A stretch of 64,000 bases of DNA from Nostoc linckia NIES-25 (lineage in GTDB: Bacteria > Cyanobacteriota > Cyanobacteriia > Cyanobacteriales > Nostocaceae): the NCBI RefSeq assembly GCF_002368035.1, contig NZ_AP018223.1, positions 1,466,449 through 1,530,448 on the forward strand, in the 5' to 3' direction. Below the pieces are notes generated by a model, which worked only from the letters and a program-made list of their open reading frames with translations, was not told the origin of the DNA and ran no database searches. The translations under genes and the position numbers were made by a program. Positions 16,930 to 25,103 of the stretch are shown in pieces (the stretch's first letter is position 1; every line of letters starts with the position of its first letter).

Positions 16930-17763
16930 ATGCATTATAAACAACTATTTGAATTGAGGATTATTCACGAATATTATCGGGATAAAAGATGCCCTGACTT
17001 CAGTATTGAACCAACAAGTCAATGTCATAAGATACTTAGCGGCCATCGTCTGATTGTCAAAAATCAAGTTAACGGAATAGTGATAATTGCACCAGTAGAT
17101 TCAGAAAGCAAGCCTTGGATAGAACTTGCTGAAAATCTGCAATTTAATTTTATATTGAAACTAAAAAATAAAGAATTTATAGATTTTACCGAAGTTGATT
17201 GGAAACCTATTAATGATGTTATATATCAGTTTAATAATCAGAAGAATATTGAAGGTTCGGACTTAGAAATAACTCAAATTAAATTGTGCGATCGCAAATT
17301 GCCTAAAGGACAAAATATTTTTGGTATTGTCGATATTTATAATCCCTCATTCATATCTCCAATTTTGAATCAATGGAATCAATATAAAATTAATTTTAAA
17401 GCAAAAAAACAACAATGGCATTATTACTTACTCGCTGATAGTGAAACTAATGGCGATGAGTTCTTGATTAAAGATAAAGATACATCTAGGAAAACAGAAA
17501 TTAAATTTACCAGATTTGCAAGCGCCGAAGCTGAAAAAACAGACCCTACATTTTCGCTTCTTAAACAACAATTTCCTCAAGCTCAACAATATCTCTTTAT
17601 ATCTGACTCAGAAATTGCTTGTCAGGAAGCAGGGATAAAAAATATTCAACTTTTAAAGAAGAAAAACAGTGAAAGCAGCAATCCAACTGTCTGGATAGAA
17701 CATTTACCTAACCCGCCTAATTATAATGGCATCCAAGTCATTAATGCCCTCAAATATCTATAA
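16930..17763 (+). CDS. Uncharacterised protein of the injection-system cluster
   Basis: The ATG at 16930 (MHYKQLFELRIIHEYYRDKR) is chosen over a TTG two codons earlier. The 277-residue soluble protein has no signal peptide or membrane segment. The opening, a helix with HEYYRDKRCPDFSIEPTSQC followed by LIVKNQVNGIVIIAPV, recalls conserved hypothetical proteins between cap and sheath genes in Bacteroidetes- and cyanobacteria-type CIS clusters. Its position suggests an assembly or structural role, but I recognise no domain. It lies 36 bases after the cap gene and 24 before the sheath gene. Confidence 0.72.
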   Translation: MHYKQLFELRIIHEYYRDKRCPDFSIEPTSQCHKILSGHRLIVKNQVNGIVIIAPVDSESKPWIELAENLQFNFILKLKNKEFIDFTEVDWKPINDVIYQFNNQKNIEGSDLEITQIKLCDRKLPKGQNIFGIVDIYNPSFISPILNQWNQYKINFKAKKQQWHYYLLADSETNGDEFLIKDKDTSRKTEIKFTRFASAEAEKTDPTFSLLKQQFPQAQQYLFISDSEIACQEAGIKNIQLLKKKNSESSNPTVWIEHLPNPPNYNGIQVINALKYL

Positions 17764-17787
17764 AAATTGAAAAACAAGGATTGAAAC

Positions 17788-19155
17788 ATGGTAACTTATA
17801 AAACTCCCAACGTTTATGTTGAAGAAATTTCAACATTTCCCCCCTCAGTCGCCGATGTATCTACAGCGATTCCTGCTTTTATCGGTTACACAGAAAAAGC
17901 TCAAAAAGATGATGAAGGTTTAACTAAAAAACCAACTCGCATTAGTTCCCTCCTTGAGTATGAAACTTTGTTTGGAAAAGCTCAAGCATCTAATTTTGAG
18001 GTGACAACTGATGCAGGTGTAATTAGTAGCATTAGCACTCCTGAACTCAAATATTTAATGTATTATGCCTTGCGCCTGTATTTTGATAATGGTGGGGGTA
18101 GTTGTTATATAGTTTCGGTGGGACAATATGGCACAGAACCTCTAAAAAAAGCTGATTTTGAAGCAGGTTTATCAGCTTTAGAAAAAGAAGATGAACCTAC
18201 CTTAATACTACTGACTGATGCAATCAATTTAAGCGAAATCGATTACTACGCGCTTTGTCAGCAAGCTTTGAAGCAATGCAATAAGTTAAAAGATAGATTT
18301 GCCATTTTCGATGTTTTGGAAGAGAAAAAAGATAAAACAGGAGGGGTTAATAAATTCCGAGATGCTATTGGCACAGAAACAGATGAATTAAAGTATGGCG
18401 CAGCTTATTATCCTTATTTGCAAACCTCACTTAACTACTATTACACCGATGATTCTGTAACTATTAAGGCAGTTGGAGACACTGCTGATGTACAAGATGA
18501 AAAGCTGATTGATAGCAAAACCCAAAGAACCGATCTCTACAACAAAATTCAGACTGAAATAGGTAAAAAGCGAGTTGTATTACCTCCAAGTGCTGCTGTA
18601 GCAGGAGTATATGCCAGAGTAGATAGGGACAAGGGAGTTTGGAAAGCACCTGCTAATGTTAGCTTGACATCGGTACTTGCTCCTACGGTAAAAATTAGCA
18701 ACGAGGAACAAGAGAATCTCAACATAGATCCCACCGCAGGTAAATCTATCAATGCTATTCGCAGTTTTACCGGAAAAGGAACCTTAATTTGGGGTGCAAG
18801 AACTTTAGCTGGTAATGACAATGAATGGCGCTATATACCTGTGCGCCGACTGTTCAATCTCATTGAAGAATCAATTCAAAAAGCCACTGCATTTGTTGTT
18901 TTTGAGTCCAATAACGCCATCACTTGGCTAAAAGTGAAATCTCTCATTGAAAGTTATTTAGAGGGATTATGGCGGCAAGGTGCGCTGGCTGGTACTACAC
19001 CAGAACAAGCTTATTTTGTGAATATTGGACTCGGTAAAAGCATGACCGCACAGGATATTTTAGAAGGACGCATGGTTGTAGAAATTGGTCTTGCAGCAGT
19101 TCGTCCGGCTGAGTTCATTATTCTAAAATTCTCCCATAAGTTACAGGAAGCATAG
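17788..19155 (+). CDS. Contractile sheath protein (phage tail sheath, Afp2-4/Pvc2-4-like)
   Basis: The 455-residue protein begins TYKTPNVYVEEISTFPPSVA, the N-terminal strand by which sheath subunits interlock. It ends ILEGRMVVEIGLAAVRPAEF and IILKFSHKLQEA, near-diagnostic for Afp/PVC-type sheath proteins. GKGTLIWGARTLAGNDNEWRYI (about 330-352, in two parts) is the conserved core strand. An AAGGA site precedes the ATG by about 8 bases. Only one sheath gene is present, whereas Afp/PVC have three. It should form the contracting outer cylinder around the tube encoded next. Confidence 0.95.
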   Translation: MVTYKTPNVYVEEISTFPPSVADVSTAIPAFIGYTEKAQKDDEGLTKKPTRISSLLEYETLFGKAQASNFEVTTDAGVISSISTPELKYLMYYALRLYFDNGGGSCYIVSVGQYGTEPLKKADFEAGLSALEKEDEPTLILLTDAINLSEIDYYALCQQALKQCNKLKDRFAIFDVLEEKKDKTGGVNKFRDAIGTETDELKYGAAYYPYLQTSLNYYYTDDSVTIKAVGDTADVQDEKLIDSKTQRTDLYNKIQTEIGKKRVVLPPSAAVAGVYARVDRDKGVWKAPANVSLTSVLAPTVKISNEEQENLNIDPTAGKSINAIRSFTGKGTLIWGARTLAGNDNEWRYIPVRRLFNLIEESIQKATAFVVFESNNAITWLKVKSLIESYLEGLWRQGALAGTTPEQAYFVNIGLGKSMTAQDILEGRMVVEIGLAAVRPAEFIILKFSHKLQEA

Positions 19156-19314
19156 AGAAATTCAGGGACTTACCAATAAAAAAATATCCCATTGCTTTGA
19201 TGGAAAGGGAGCAGGGGGCAGTGGAGAAAAAAATATTATCTAAGTAAATTCGATAATTTATTTTTTTAGCCCCTTCAAATAACTAAGAACACTTAAATTA
19301 AGGACAAATAAATC

Positions 19315-19776
19315 ATGGCAACCTCAGCAGAAGATATCAAAAATAATTATCCGATTCCTGTCTTTTATTATCGAGTCACCATAGATGGAGATGATTCTCA
19401 CGCTTTCTCAGAAGTATCGGGATTAAGCATTGAATATGAAACCATAACTTATAGAGATGGCATGAGTTATAAAGATGGAGCAAAGCACATGCCAGGATTA
19501 AGCACTCCTGTTAGCTTAAGCCTAAAAAAAGGCATAGTCAGAAAAGACAGCTATTTATTTAACTGGATTAGTACCGTGAAATTGAATACTGTCGCCAAGC
19601 GCGATATTCGTATTGATTTATTAGACGAGACAGGTACAGCAGTTGTCTCTTGGACAGCTATAAATGCTTTTCCTAAGAAATTAGATGCACCGTCATTTAA
19701 TGCGACTAGTAATGAAGTTGCTATTGAAAGTTTAGATCTAATGGCTAACGATCTTAAGATTGACTATCCCGGATAA
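19315..19776 (+). CDS. Inner tube protein (T4 gp19-like, Afp1/Pvc1-like)
   Basis: The 153-residue protein has the tube-protein pattern PVFYYRVTIDGDDSHAFSEV, SGLSIEYETITYRDG, PVSLSLKKGIVRKD and FNWISTVKLN. The end reads AFPKKLDAPSFNATSNEVAI / ESLDLMANDL. This Hcp/gp19 fold polymerises into the rigid tube pushed out on contraction. About 160 bases separate it from the sheath stop, and AAGGA stands 11 bases before the ATG. It is followed by a second tube-like gene. Confidence 0.94.
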   Translation: MATSAEDIKNNYPIPVFYYRVTIDGDDSHAFSEVSGLSIEYETITYRDGMSYKDGAKHMPGLSTPVSLSLKKGIVRKDSYLFNWISTVKLNTVAKRDIRIDLLDETGTAVVSWTAINAFPKKLDAPSFNATSNEVAIESLDLMANDLKIDYPG

Positions 19777-19824
19777 TCAATCATTTTTATTCTTTACGTT
19801 GACTTTTGCAAAAATTCTAGTGTG

Positions 19825-20307
19825 ATGGCAGATAAATTTCCTATTGCGGAACTGACTTTAACAGAAACTCCCCCTGTTGGATTTTATTTTATGGTGGTCT
19901 TTTTCATTGCCGGAATTGTGCCTAATCCGTTAGATATTCGCTTTCAAAAAGTATCAGGAATTTCTGCCGAAATAGAGACAACAGACATTCGTGAAGGTGG
20001 TGAAAATATATTCAGACATCGTTTGCCTACTCATGTCACTTATAATAATCTAGTTTTAGAAAGAGGAATGGTGATTGGCTCCCCTCTGAATGCAGAGTTT
20101 AATATTGCCATGAGTTCCATGAGATTTACACCCAGCAATGTCTTAGTTATGTTGCTAAATGAGAATAGTATTCCTGTTTCTAGCTGGTTATTTAAAAGAG
20201 CTTATCCCGTGAAATGGACAGTATCGGATCTAGATGCTAGTGCCAATGCAATAGTTATAGATACGATGGAATTAGCCTACGCAAGATTTCAAAGTGTGAG
20301 TATTTAG
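19825..20307 (+). CDS. Second tube-type protein (Afp5/Pvc5-like tube initiator)
   Basis: The ATG at 19825 is chosen over the GTG immediately before it. The 160-residue product shares the gp19-type fold signatures with the preceding gene: VVFFIAGIVPNPLDIRFQKV, SGISAEIETTDIREGG, LVLERGMVIGSPLN and AYPVKWTVSDLDASANAIVI. In Afp/PVC clusters the shorter second tube protein (5) forms the first ring on the spike. The position directly before DUF5908 and LysM genes matches that order. Confidence 0.9.
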   Translation: MADKFPIAELTLTETPPVGFYFMVVFFIAGIVPNPLDIRFQKVSGISAEIETTDIREGGENIFRHRLPTHVTYNNLVLERGMVIGSPLNAEFNIAMSSMRFTPSNVLVMLLNENSIPVSSWLFKRAYPVKWTVSDLDASANAIVIDTMELAYARFQSVSI

Positions 20308-20309
20308 CT

Positions 20310-20474
20310 ATGCCTGTAGAAATTAAAGAATTAATTATTCGTGCCAACATTGTTGATAGTAATGATACCAATCATCAATCCGCAATTGAAGGCAATTATG
20401 ACCAAAAACAAGAAATAATTGCTGCTTGTGTAGCACAAGTACTAAAAATCTTGGAGCGGAAGCAAGAAAGATAA
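20310..20474 (+). CDS. DUF5908 small injection-system protein (Afp6/Pvc6-like)
   Basis: An ATG two bases after the previous stop opens a 54-codon gene: MPVEIKELIIRANIVDSN, then EIIAACVAQVLKILERKQER, then TAA. The start MPVEIKELxIRAxI and the ending in a helical VxQVLxILxRKxER are the DUF5908 pattern. Such genes sit between tube protein 5 and the LysM protein in CIS loci. The next gene starts 9 bases later. Its exact role in the particle is unknown. Confidence 0.85.
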   Translation: MPVEIKELIIRANIVDSNDTNHQSAIEGNYDQKQEIIAACVAQVLKILERKQER

Positions 20475-20483
20475 GGGAAACAT

Positions 20484-21206
20484 ATGCTTAAAAACCCTTT
20501 TAAACTAGAGAAACTGAAGATTTGTGTTTATGGAAATAGACTTCGGATTGGTTTACCACAAGAAACCTTTGAAGCTATGTTTAATCCTGAATCTTATTCC
20601 TTAACATACGAGAATGTTTATCAATCTTATCAAGGGATTAATACTAGTGGGCGCACTGCCAAATATTCTCTAAGCAAACCGCAGAAATTATCCCTCAAGT
20701 TGATTTTAGATGACACAGGAGTAGCAGATTATGGGCTTTCTGGGTTTGCGGCTGCTGCATTCCTTGGTAAGCTGAAAGGAACGAAAGATATTTACAAACA
20801 AGTAAATCGTTTTCTGGAGTTAACTACTTATATGGATGGCAAAAGCCATGAACCTAAATTTCTCAAAATTGAATGGGGTGATTTAATTTTTGATTGCCGT
20901 CTGCAATCGGTTAATGTTAACTATACGCTTTTTAACCGCAGTGGACAACCGATAAGGGCTGAGTTAGATACAGTTTTTATCGGTGACATCCAAGATTCAA
21001 AGCGCATTAAACAAGAAAATAAAAACTCGCCAGATTTATCTCACTCTAGAACTATCAAAGGTGGAGATAAATTGCCTGTGATGGCTCAAGAAATATACGG
21101 TAATTCTGCCTATTACATTCAGCTTGCTCGTGCTAATAATCTTAATAACTTCAGAAAGTTAAAACCAGGAATAAATATAAAGTTACCCCCAGTCAAAGAA
21201 ATATAA
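20484..21206 (+). CDS. LysM-containing baseplate/tube-adaptor protein (Afp7/Pvc7-like)
   Basis: The 240-residue protein has an N-terminal beta-rich domain with FEAMFNPESYSLTYENVY, PQKLSLKLILDDTG and LKIEWGDLIFDCRLQSVNVN, as in CIS proteins of the 7 type (T4 gp53/54-like role). A C-terminal LysM module (about 190-238) reads IKGGDKLPVMAQEIYGNSAY and ARANNLNNFRKLKPG. In such particles the protein joins the tube to the spike hub. It is tightly packed between DUF5908 (9 bases) and the spike gene (5 bases). Confidence 0.9.
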   Translation: MLKNPFKLEKLKICVYGNRLRIGLPQETFEAMFNPESYSLTYENVYQSYQGINTSGRTAKYSLSKPQKLSLKLILDDTGVADYGLSGFAAAAFLGKLKGTKDIYKQVNRFLELTTYMDGKSHEPKFLKIEWGDLIFDCRLQSVNVNYTLFNRSGQPIRAELDTVFIGDIQDSKRIKQENKNSPDLSHSRTIKGGDKLPVMAQEIYGNSAYYIQLARANNLNNFRKLKPGINIKLPPVKEI

Positions 21207-21211
21207 AAATA

Positions 21212-22849
21212 ATGAGTGGTGTTGTCACAGTAACAATTTTGAATGATGGGTCAACAATGAACCCTGAATATAACGTCATGTCAATTGACATTATCAAAGA
21301 GGTGAATAAAATCCCCATAGCTCAAATAATTTTATTAGATGGTGACGCCACAAAACGAGAGTTTGCTATTAGTAACACAGATTTTTTTAAACCTGGTAAT
21401 AATATTGAAATCAAGCTGCGCTATGAAGGGGAACGGCAAAACGAAGAGACAGTTTTTAAGGGTATTGTAGTTAGACATTCTCTGCAATCAGATCTATATG
21501 GTTCTCTGCTAACTATTGACTTAAAAGATGCAGCAATTAAACTAACTCATCAAAGAAAAAGTGCTGTGTTTCGAGAGATGGGAGACAACGAAATTATCAA
21601 TAAAATTATTGAACTTTGGGGATTGGAAATTACATCTATTGCTGCAACTGAACCAAAGCATAAAGAAATGGTGCAATATTACTGCACTGACTGGGATTTT
21701 ATTTTATCTCGTGCCGATGTAAATGGTCAGTGGGTTTTAGCTGATGATGGTAAAATTACTGTAGGAAAGCCTAATCTCAAGGGGTTACCAAAACATACCT
21801 TTGAATACGGTATCAGTGATATTTATGAATTTGAAATGTCAGCTGATATTCGCCATCAATATGCATCGGTAGAAAGTACGGCTTGGGATGTTAAAACACA
21901 AAGTATATCTCCACCTCAAAAAGCTAAAAACGTTTCTCTTAGTCAAGGTAATTTAAAAGCAGAAGAATTAGCAAAAGCTATTGGTGCAGACAAATATCAA
22001 TTAATTGGCTCAGGAGAATTAGACGAACAAGAAAAACAAATTTGGGCTGATGCAAAGTTACTTAAAAGTCGTTTGTCAATGTTCAATGGTCGTCTGAAAG
22101 TTCCTGGCTTTGCTGATGTTAAACCAGGAGAAGTGATGGAAATTACTGGTATAAGTAAACGCTTCAATGGCAAAACATTAGTGACAGCGATTCGGCATCA
22201 AGTTAATGAACAAGGCTGGCAAACAGACATACAATTTGGTTTATCTGCGGAATTTTTTGCTCAACAGAATCATAATATTATTGATATCCCAGCAGCAGGA
22301 TTAGTTCCGGCAATTCATGGTTTACAAATTGGTATTGTTGATAATTACCAAGACGATCGCGATAAACAGTTTAGGGTAAAAGTGAGAATTCCCTCAATTG
22401 AAAAAGATGGTATTATTTGGGCTAGATTAGCTTCTTTAGAAGCTGGGAATGAAAGAGGTATTTTCTTTAGACCGGAATTAGGTGATGAAGTGATTCTCGG
22501 CTTTATCAATGACGATCCTCGACAAGCCATAATTCTAGGTGCAGTGCATAGCGAAAAAAATGCTTTACCCCCTGGTTTTGCAGTAACCCAGGAAAATAAT
22601 AAAAAAGGCATTGTCACCAAAAAAGCACTAAAAATACTTTTGGATGATGAAAATAAGTTAATTGAACTTAGTACGCCAAAAGGCAATATTTTGAAGTTAT
22701 CTGAGGAGGGCAAAGGTATTAATCTAACCGATGAAAATGGTAATGCTATAACTATGAACGACAAAGGATTGAAAATTCAATCAACTGAAGACATTGCGAT
22801 CGAAGGTAAAAATATAACTATTAAAGGTGAGAAAGTATATATAAATTAA
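21212..22849 (+). CDS. VgrG-like spike/hub protein (Afp8/Pvc8-like)
   Basis: The 545-residue protein has a gp27-like hub region (about 1-340) with NTDFFKPGNNIEIKLRYEGE, LLTIDLKDAAIKLTHQRKSA, ETVFKGIVVRH and CTDWDFILSRADVNGQWVLA. An OB-fold follows (about 370-455: VRIPSIEKDGIIWARLASLE, GDEVILGFINDDPRQAIILG). The C-terminus is a short beta-helix of LKLSEEGKGINLTDENGNAI-type strands. It forms the trimeric needle under the tube. No PAAR tip gene follows; the beta-helix ends in IKGEKVYIN. Confidence 0.93.
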   Translation: MSGVVTVTILNDGSTMNPEYNVMSIDIIKEVNKIPIAQIILLDGDATKREFAISNTDFFKPGNNIEIKLRYEGERQNEETVFKGIVVRHSLQSDLYGSLLTIDLKDAAIKLTHQRKSAVFREMGDNEIINKIIELWGLEITSIAATEPKHKEMVQYYCTDWDFILSRADVNGQWVLADDGKITVGKPNLKGLPKHTFEYGISDIYEFEMSADIRHQYASVESTAWDVKTQSISPPQKAKNVSLSQGNLKAEELAKAIGADKYQLIGSGELDEQEKQIWADAKLLKSRLSMFNGRLKVPGFADVKPGEVMEITGISKRFNGKTLVTAIRHQVNEQGWQTDIQFGLSAEFFAQQNHNIIDIPAAGLVPAIHGLQIGIVDNYQDDRDKQFRVKVRIPSIEKDGIIWARLASLEAGNERGIFFRPELGDEVILGFINDDPRQAIILGAVHSEKNALPPGFAVTQENNKKGIVTKKALKILLDDENKLIELSTPKGNILKLSEEGKGINLTDENGNAITMNDKGLKIQSTEDIAIEGKNITIKGEKVYIN

Positions 22850-22878
22850 TTTTGATTGAGTATAAATATCTATAGAAT

Positions 22879-23283
22879 ATGAAAACAAATAGCTCTTTTT
22901 TAGGAACGGGATGGAGTTTTCCTCCCACATTTAACCAGGATAGTGGAACAGTGGAGATGGTATGGGATGAGGAAGATATTTTTCAAAGTTTAGAAATTAT
23001 TCTCTCAACTCGTCCAGCAGAAAGGATTATGCAGCCGGATTTTGGTTGTGAATTAAGTCAGTTTGTCTTTGAAGAAATTAGTCAAGGTTTAATTACTGGT
23101 ATTAAAGGGACAATTTCTGATGCTCTTTTGTACCATGAACCGCGTATTGATGTGGAGGAAATTAATATTGATGAAAGTGAAGCAGGTTTATTGCTTATAA
23201 GTGTGATTTATCGCGTGCGAGTGACCAATTCTCGATTTAATCTGGTTTATCCTTTTTATATTAATGAAGCTCAAACGGTTTGA
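22879..23283 (+). CDS. gp25-like baseplate wedge protein (Afp9/Pvc9-like)
   Basis: The 134-residue protein has the GPW/gp25 signatures LEIILSTRPAERIMQPDFGC, ISQGLITGIKGTISDALLYH and EPRIDVEEINID, all typical of T4 gp25, T6SS TssE and Afp9. It nucleates sheath polymerisation on the baseplate. It lies 29 bases after the spike gene and 65 before the eCIS-core gene. Length is as usual for the family. Confidence 0.93.
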   Translation: MKTNSSFLGTGWSFPPTFNQDSGTVEMVWDEEDIFQSLEIILSTRPAERIMQPDFGCELSQFVFEEISQGLITGIKGTISDALLYHEPRIDVEEINIDESEAGLLLISVIYRVRVTNSRFNLVYPFYINEAQTV

Positions 23284-23348
23284 TGCTATCTCGATAAATC
23301 GGGGGAATTTTAGATAAAACAGACTTGAAAATAAAAAAGGCATTACAT

Positions 23349-25103
23349 ATGGGAAATCTCGGTAAGCAACAAGTCTCATCAAGGCAAAAATCCAAATTAG
23401 TTCAGAAAAAGAGCGTTGTTGAGCAAAGCAAATTCCCTGAGGTGGTGCAGAATGTTACAGCACCAACAGCTACAACCGATTTATCTGACCACCACCAACC
23501 GGAGTCAGGGGAAATGATAGCCAATGTAATGCGATCGCACTTAACCCCAAACTCTACATCAACTGCCACCTTGACAGATGGTAACCAGTTATTAGCACCA
23601 AAACGTCAAGATAGCGAAGCCAATTTTTCTCCGACAAATCAGCTAAAAGCAGCATCAAGGCTCAGCTTACCAACGGCTGAGGTAGTTCAAACAAAGCTGA
23701 CCATAGGCAAACCCAATGACCGTTACGAACAGGAAGCTAACAGGGTCGCAACATCGGTAGCACGGCAAATAAATCTTCCTTCTGGGACTCAAGGTGAAGT
23801 GGTGCAGGGAAAGGAAAAGGAAGGGCATGGACTGAGGAAGAAGCCGCAGTTAATGGTGCAGCGTCAGGGAGCCATAGGTGGCGGTGAGGCATCAACGGAG
23901 TTGGCATCTGCCATTAACAGTGCCAAGGGAAGCGGACAGCCTTTGTCACCAGGATTGCAACGTTCAATGGGGCAGACGATGGGAGCCGATTTTAGTGGGG
24001 TGAAGGTTCACACCGATGGAAAATCTGACCAATTGAATCAATCGATTCAGGCGAAAGCCTTTACGGTAGGGCAGGATGTATTTTTTCGGCAGGGGGCTTA
24101 TGAGCCAGAAAGTCGCGGAGGGCAAGAGTTAATTGCCCATGAATTGACCCATGTGGTGCAGCAGAATGGGGAAGTGGCGCAGCGACAGTCAGAAGCTAGT
24201 TCTATGACAACCCAGATTTCGACAATTGGAAGCCAAAACCAGGAATCTGTACAGAGGGAAATTGTTGGCAACATAGCTAAAGATAAAGGACAGTTTCAAA
24301 AAGGAATTGAACCCTATAAAAAACTAAAGTTCTCTGAAGTACAATCATGGCTCAAGAAAGCTCACGAACACAAAACAAAGTTCAGCACTTATGAAGAGAT
24401 TGTCATGGCTTTGTGGCCAGATGAAGAATGCGCCACCAAGGCACGTGAGGCGCTGGAGGCAAAGAAAAAACAAGAAGAACAAGAGCGGATAAAACGAGAG
24501 AATAAAGCTTGGTATGACACAGAGTATCCCGGTAACGAGCTTGGAACATACTACCGAGGGGAAAGTGACAACAAAGCACTAGACCGAGGAGGGTATACAG
24601 CACGCGAGCCGTTGACTGTGGAAGAAGCCAGAGAACAGGTTCGCCGTTGGTTTGGGAAAGGAGGTATTCCTTTTTCAGAACACGTTGCCTGGATTAGAAA
24701 GAATGAAACATTGAATGGCAAGAGAACCTTAATAGCTACCGGTAATGATAAAGACTGTATGGGATATGGAGTAGGCGGAGATCGATATGTTAGGCAAATA
24801 AAAATAGGTGGTCTAAAAGAGATACCTGGCTCCGAGATAACTGAACAAATTTTAGGCGTGCCGTTGACAGCATCGAAAGAGATGAAACCAACGTTGGTAA
24901 TCAATGCAGATACGCTAGAGGACGCGACGGTGATAGCAGTGAAAGGGGTTGGTGGTGATATGTCTGGAGAAACAACTTTTTTCACTACCATTCCATTAGC
25001 AAAAACGAAGCTCATCTATAAAGGCAATAAAGACGATACTACCCAGGTGGCAGGGTGGTTGTACGGGCCGGATGCAATTCCAAACGCGAATAAATGGTCA
25101 TGA
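23349..25103 (+). CDS. eCIS-core (DUF4157) protein with an uncharacterised C-terminal domain, candidate cargo toxin
   Basis: The ATG at 23349 follows AAAAAGG by 8 bases; an upstream TTG has no such site. The 584-residue product has a low-complexity N-terminus (1-180). The eCIS-core domain follows (about 188-272): SPGLQRSMGQTMGADFSGVK, VHTDGKSDQLNQSIQAKAFT and a zincin-like HELTH at 264-268. A helical, charged linker spans about 300-390. The C-terminal domain (about 392-584) I do not recognise. It contains YYRGESDN (R403), LIATGNDKD (461-469) and SEITE (495-499), an order that faintly recalls R-S-E ADP-ribosyltransferases. eCIS-core domains mark proteins loaded into CIS particles. Confidence 0.85.
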   Translation: MGNLGKQQVSSRQKSKLVQKKSVVEQSKFPEVVQNVTAPTATTDLSDHHQPESGEMIANVMRSHLTPNSTSTATLTDGNQLLAPKRQDSEANFSPTNQLKAASRLSLPTAEVVQTKLTIGKPNDRYEQEANRVATSVARQINLPSGTQGEVVQGKEKEGHGLRKKPQLMVQRQGAIGGGEASTELASAINSAKGSGQPLSPGLQRSMGQTMGADFSGVKVHTDGKSDQLNQSIQAKAFTVGQDVFFRQGAYEPESRGGQELIAHELTHVVQQNGEVAQRQSEASSMTTQISTIGSQNQESVQREIVGNIAKDKGQFQKGIEPYKKLKFSEVQSWLKKAHEHKTKFSTYEEIVMALWPDEECATKAREALEAKKKQEEQERIKRENKAWYDTEYPGNELGTYYRGESDNKALDRGGYTAREPLTVEEAREQVRRWFGKGGIPFSEHVAWIRKNETLNGKRTLIATGNDKDCMGYGVGGDRYVRQIKIGGLKEIPGSEITEQILGVPLTASKEMKPTLVINADTLEDATVIAVKGVGGDMSGETTFFTTIPLAKTKLIYKGNKDDTTQVAGWLYGPDAIPNANKWS

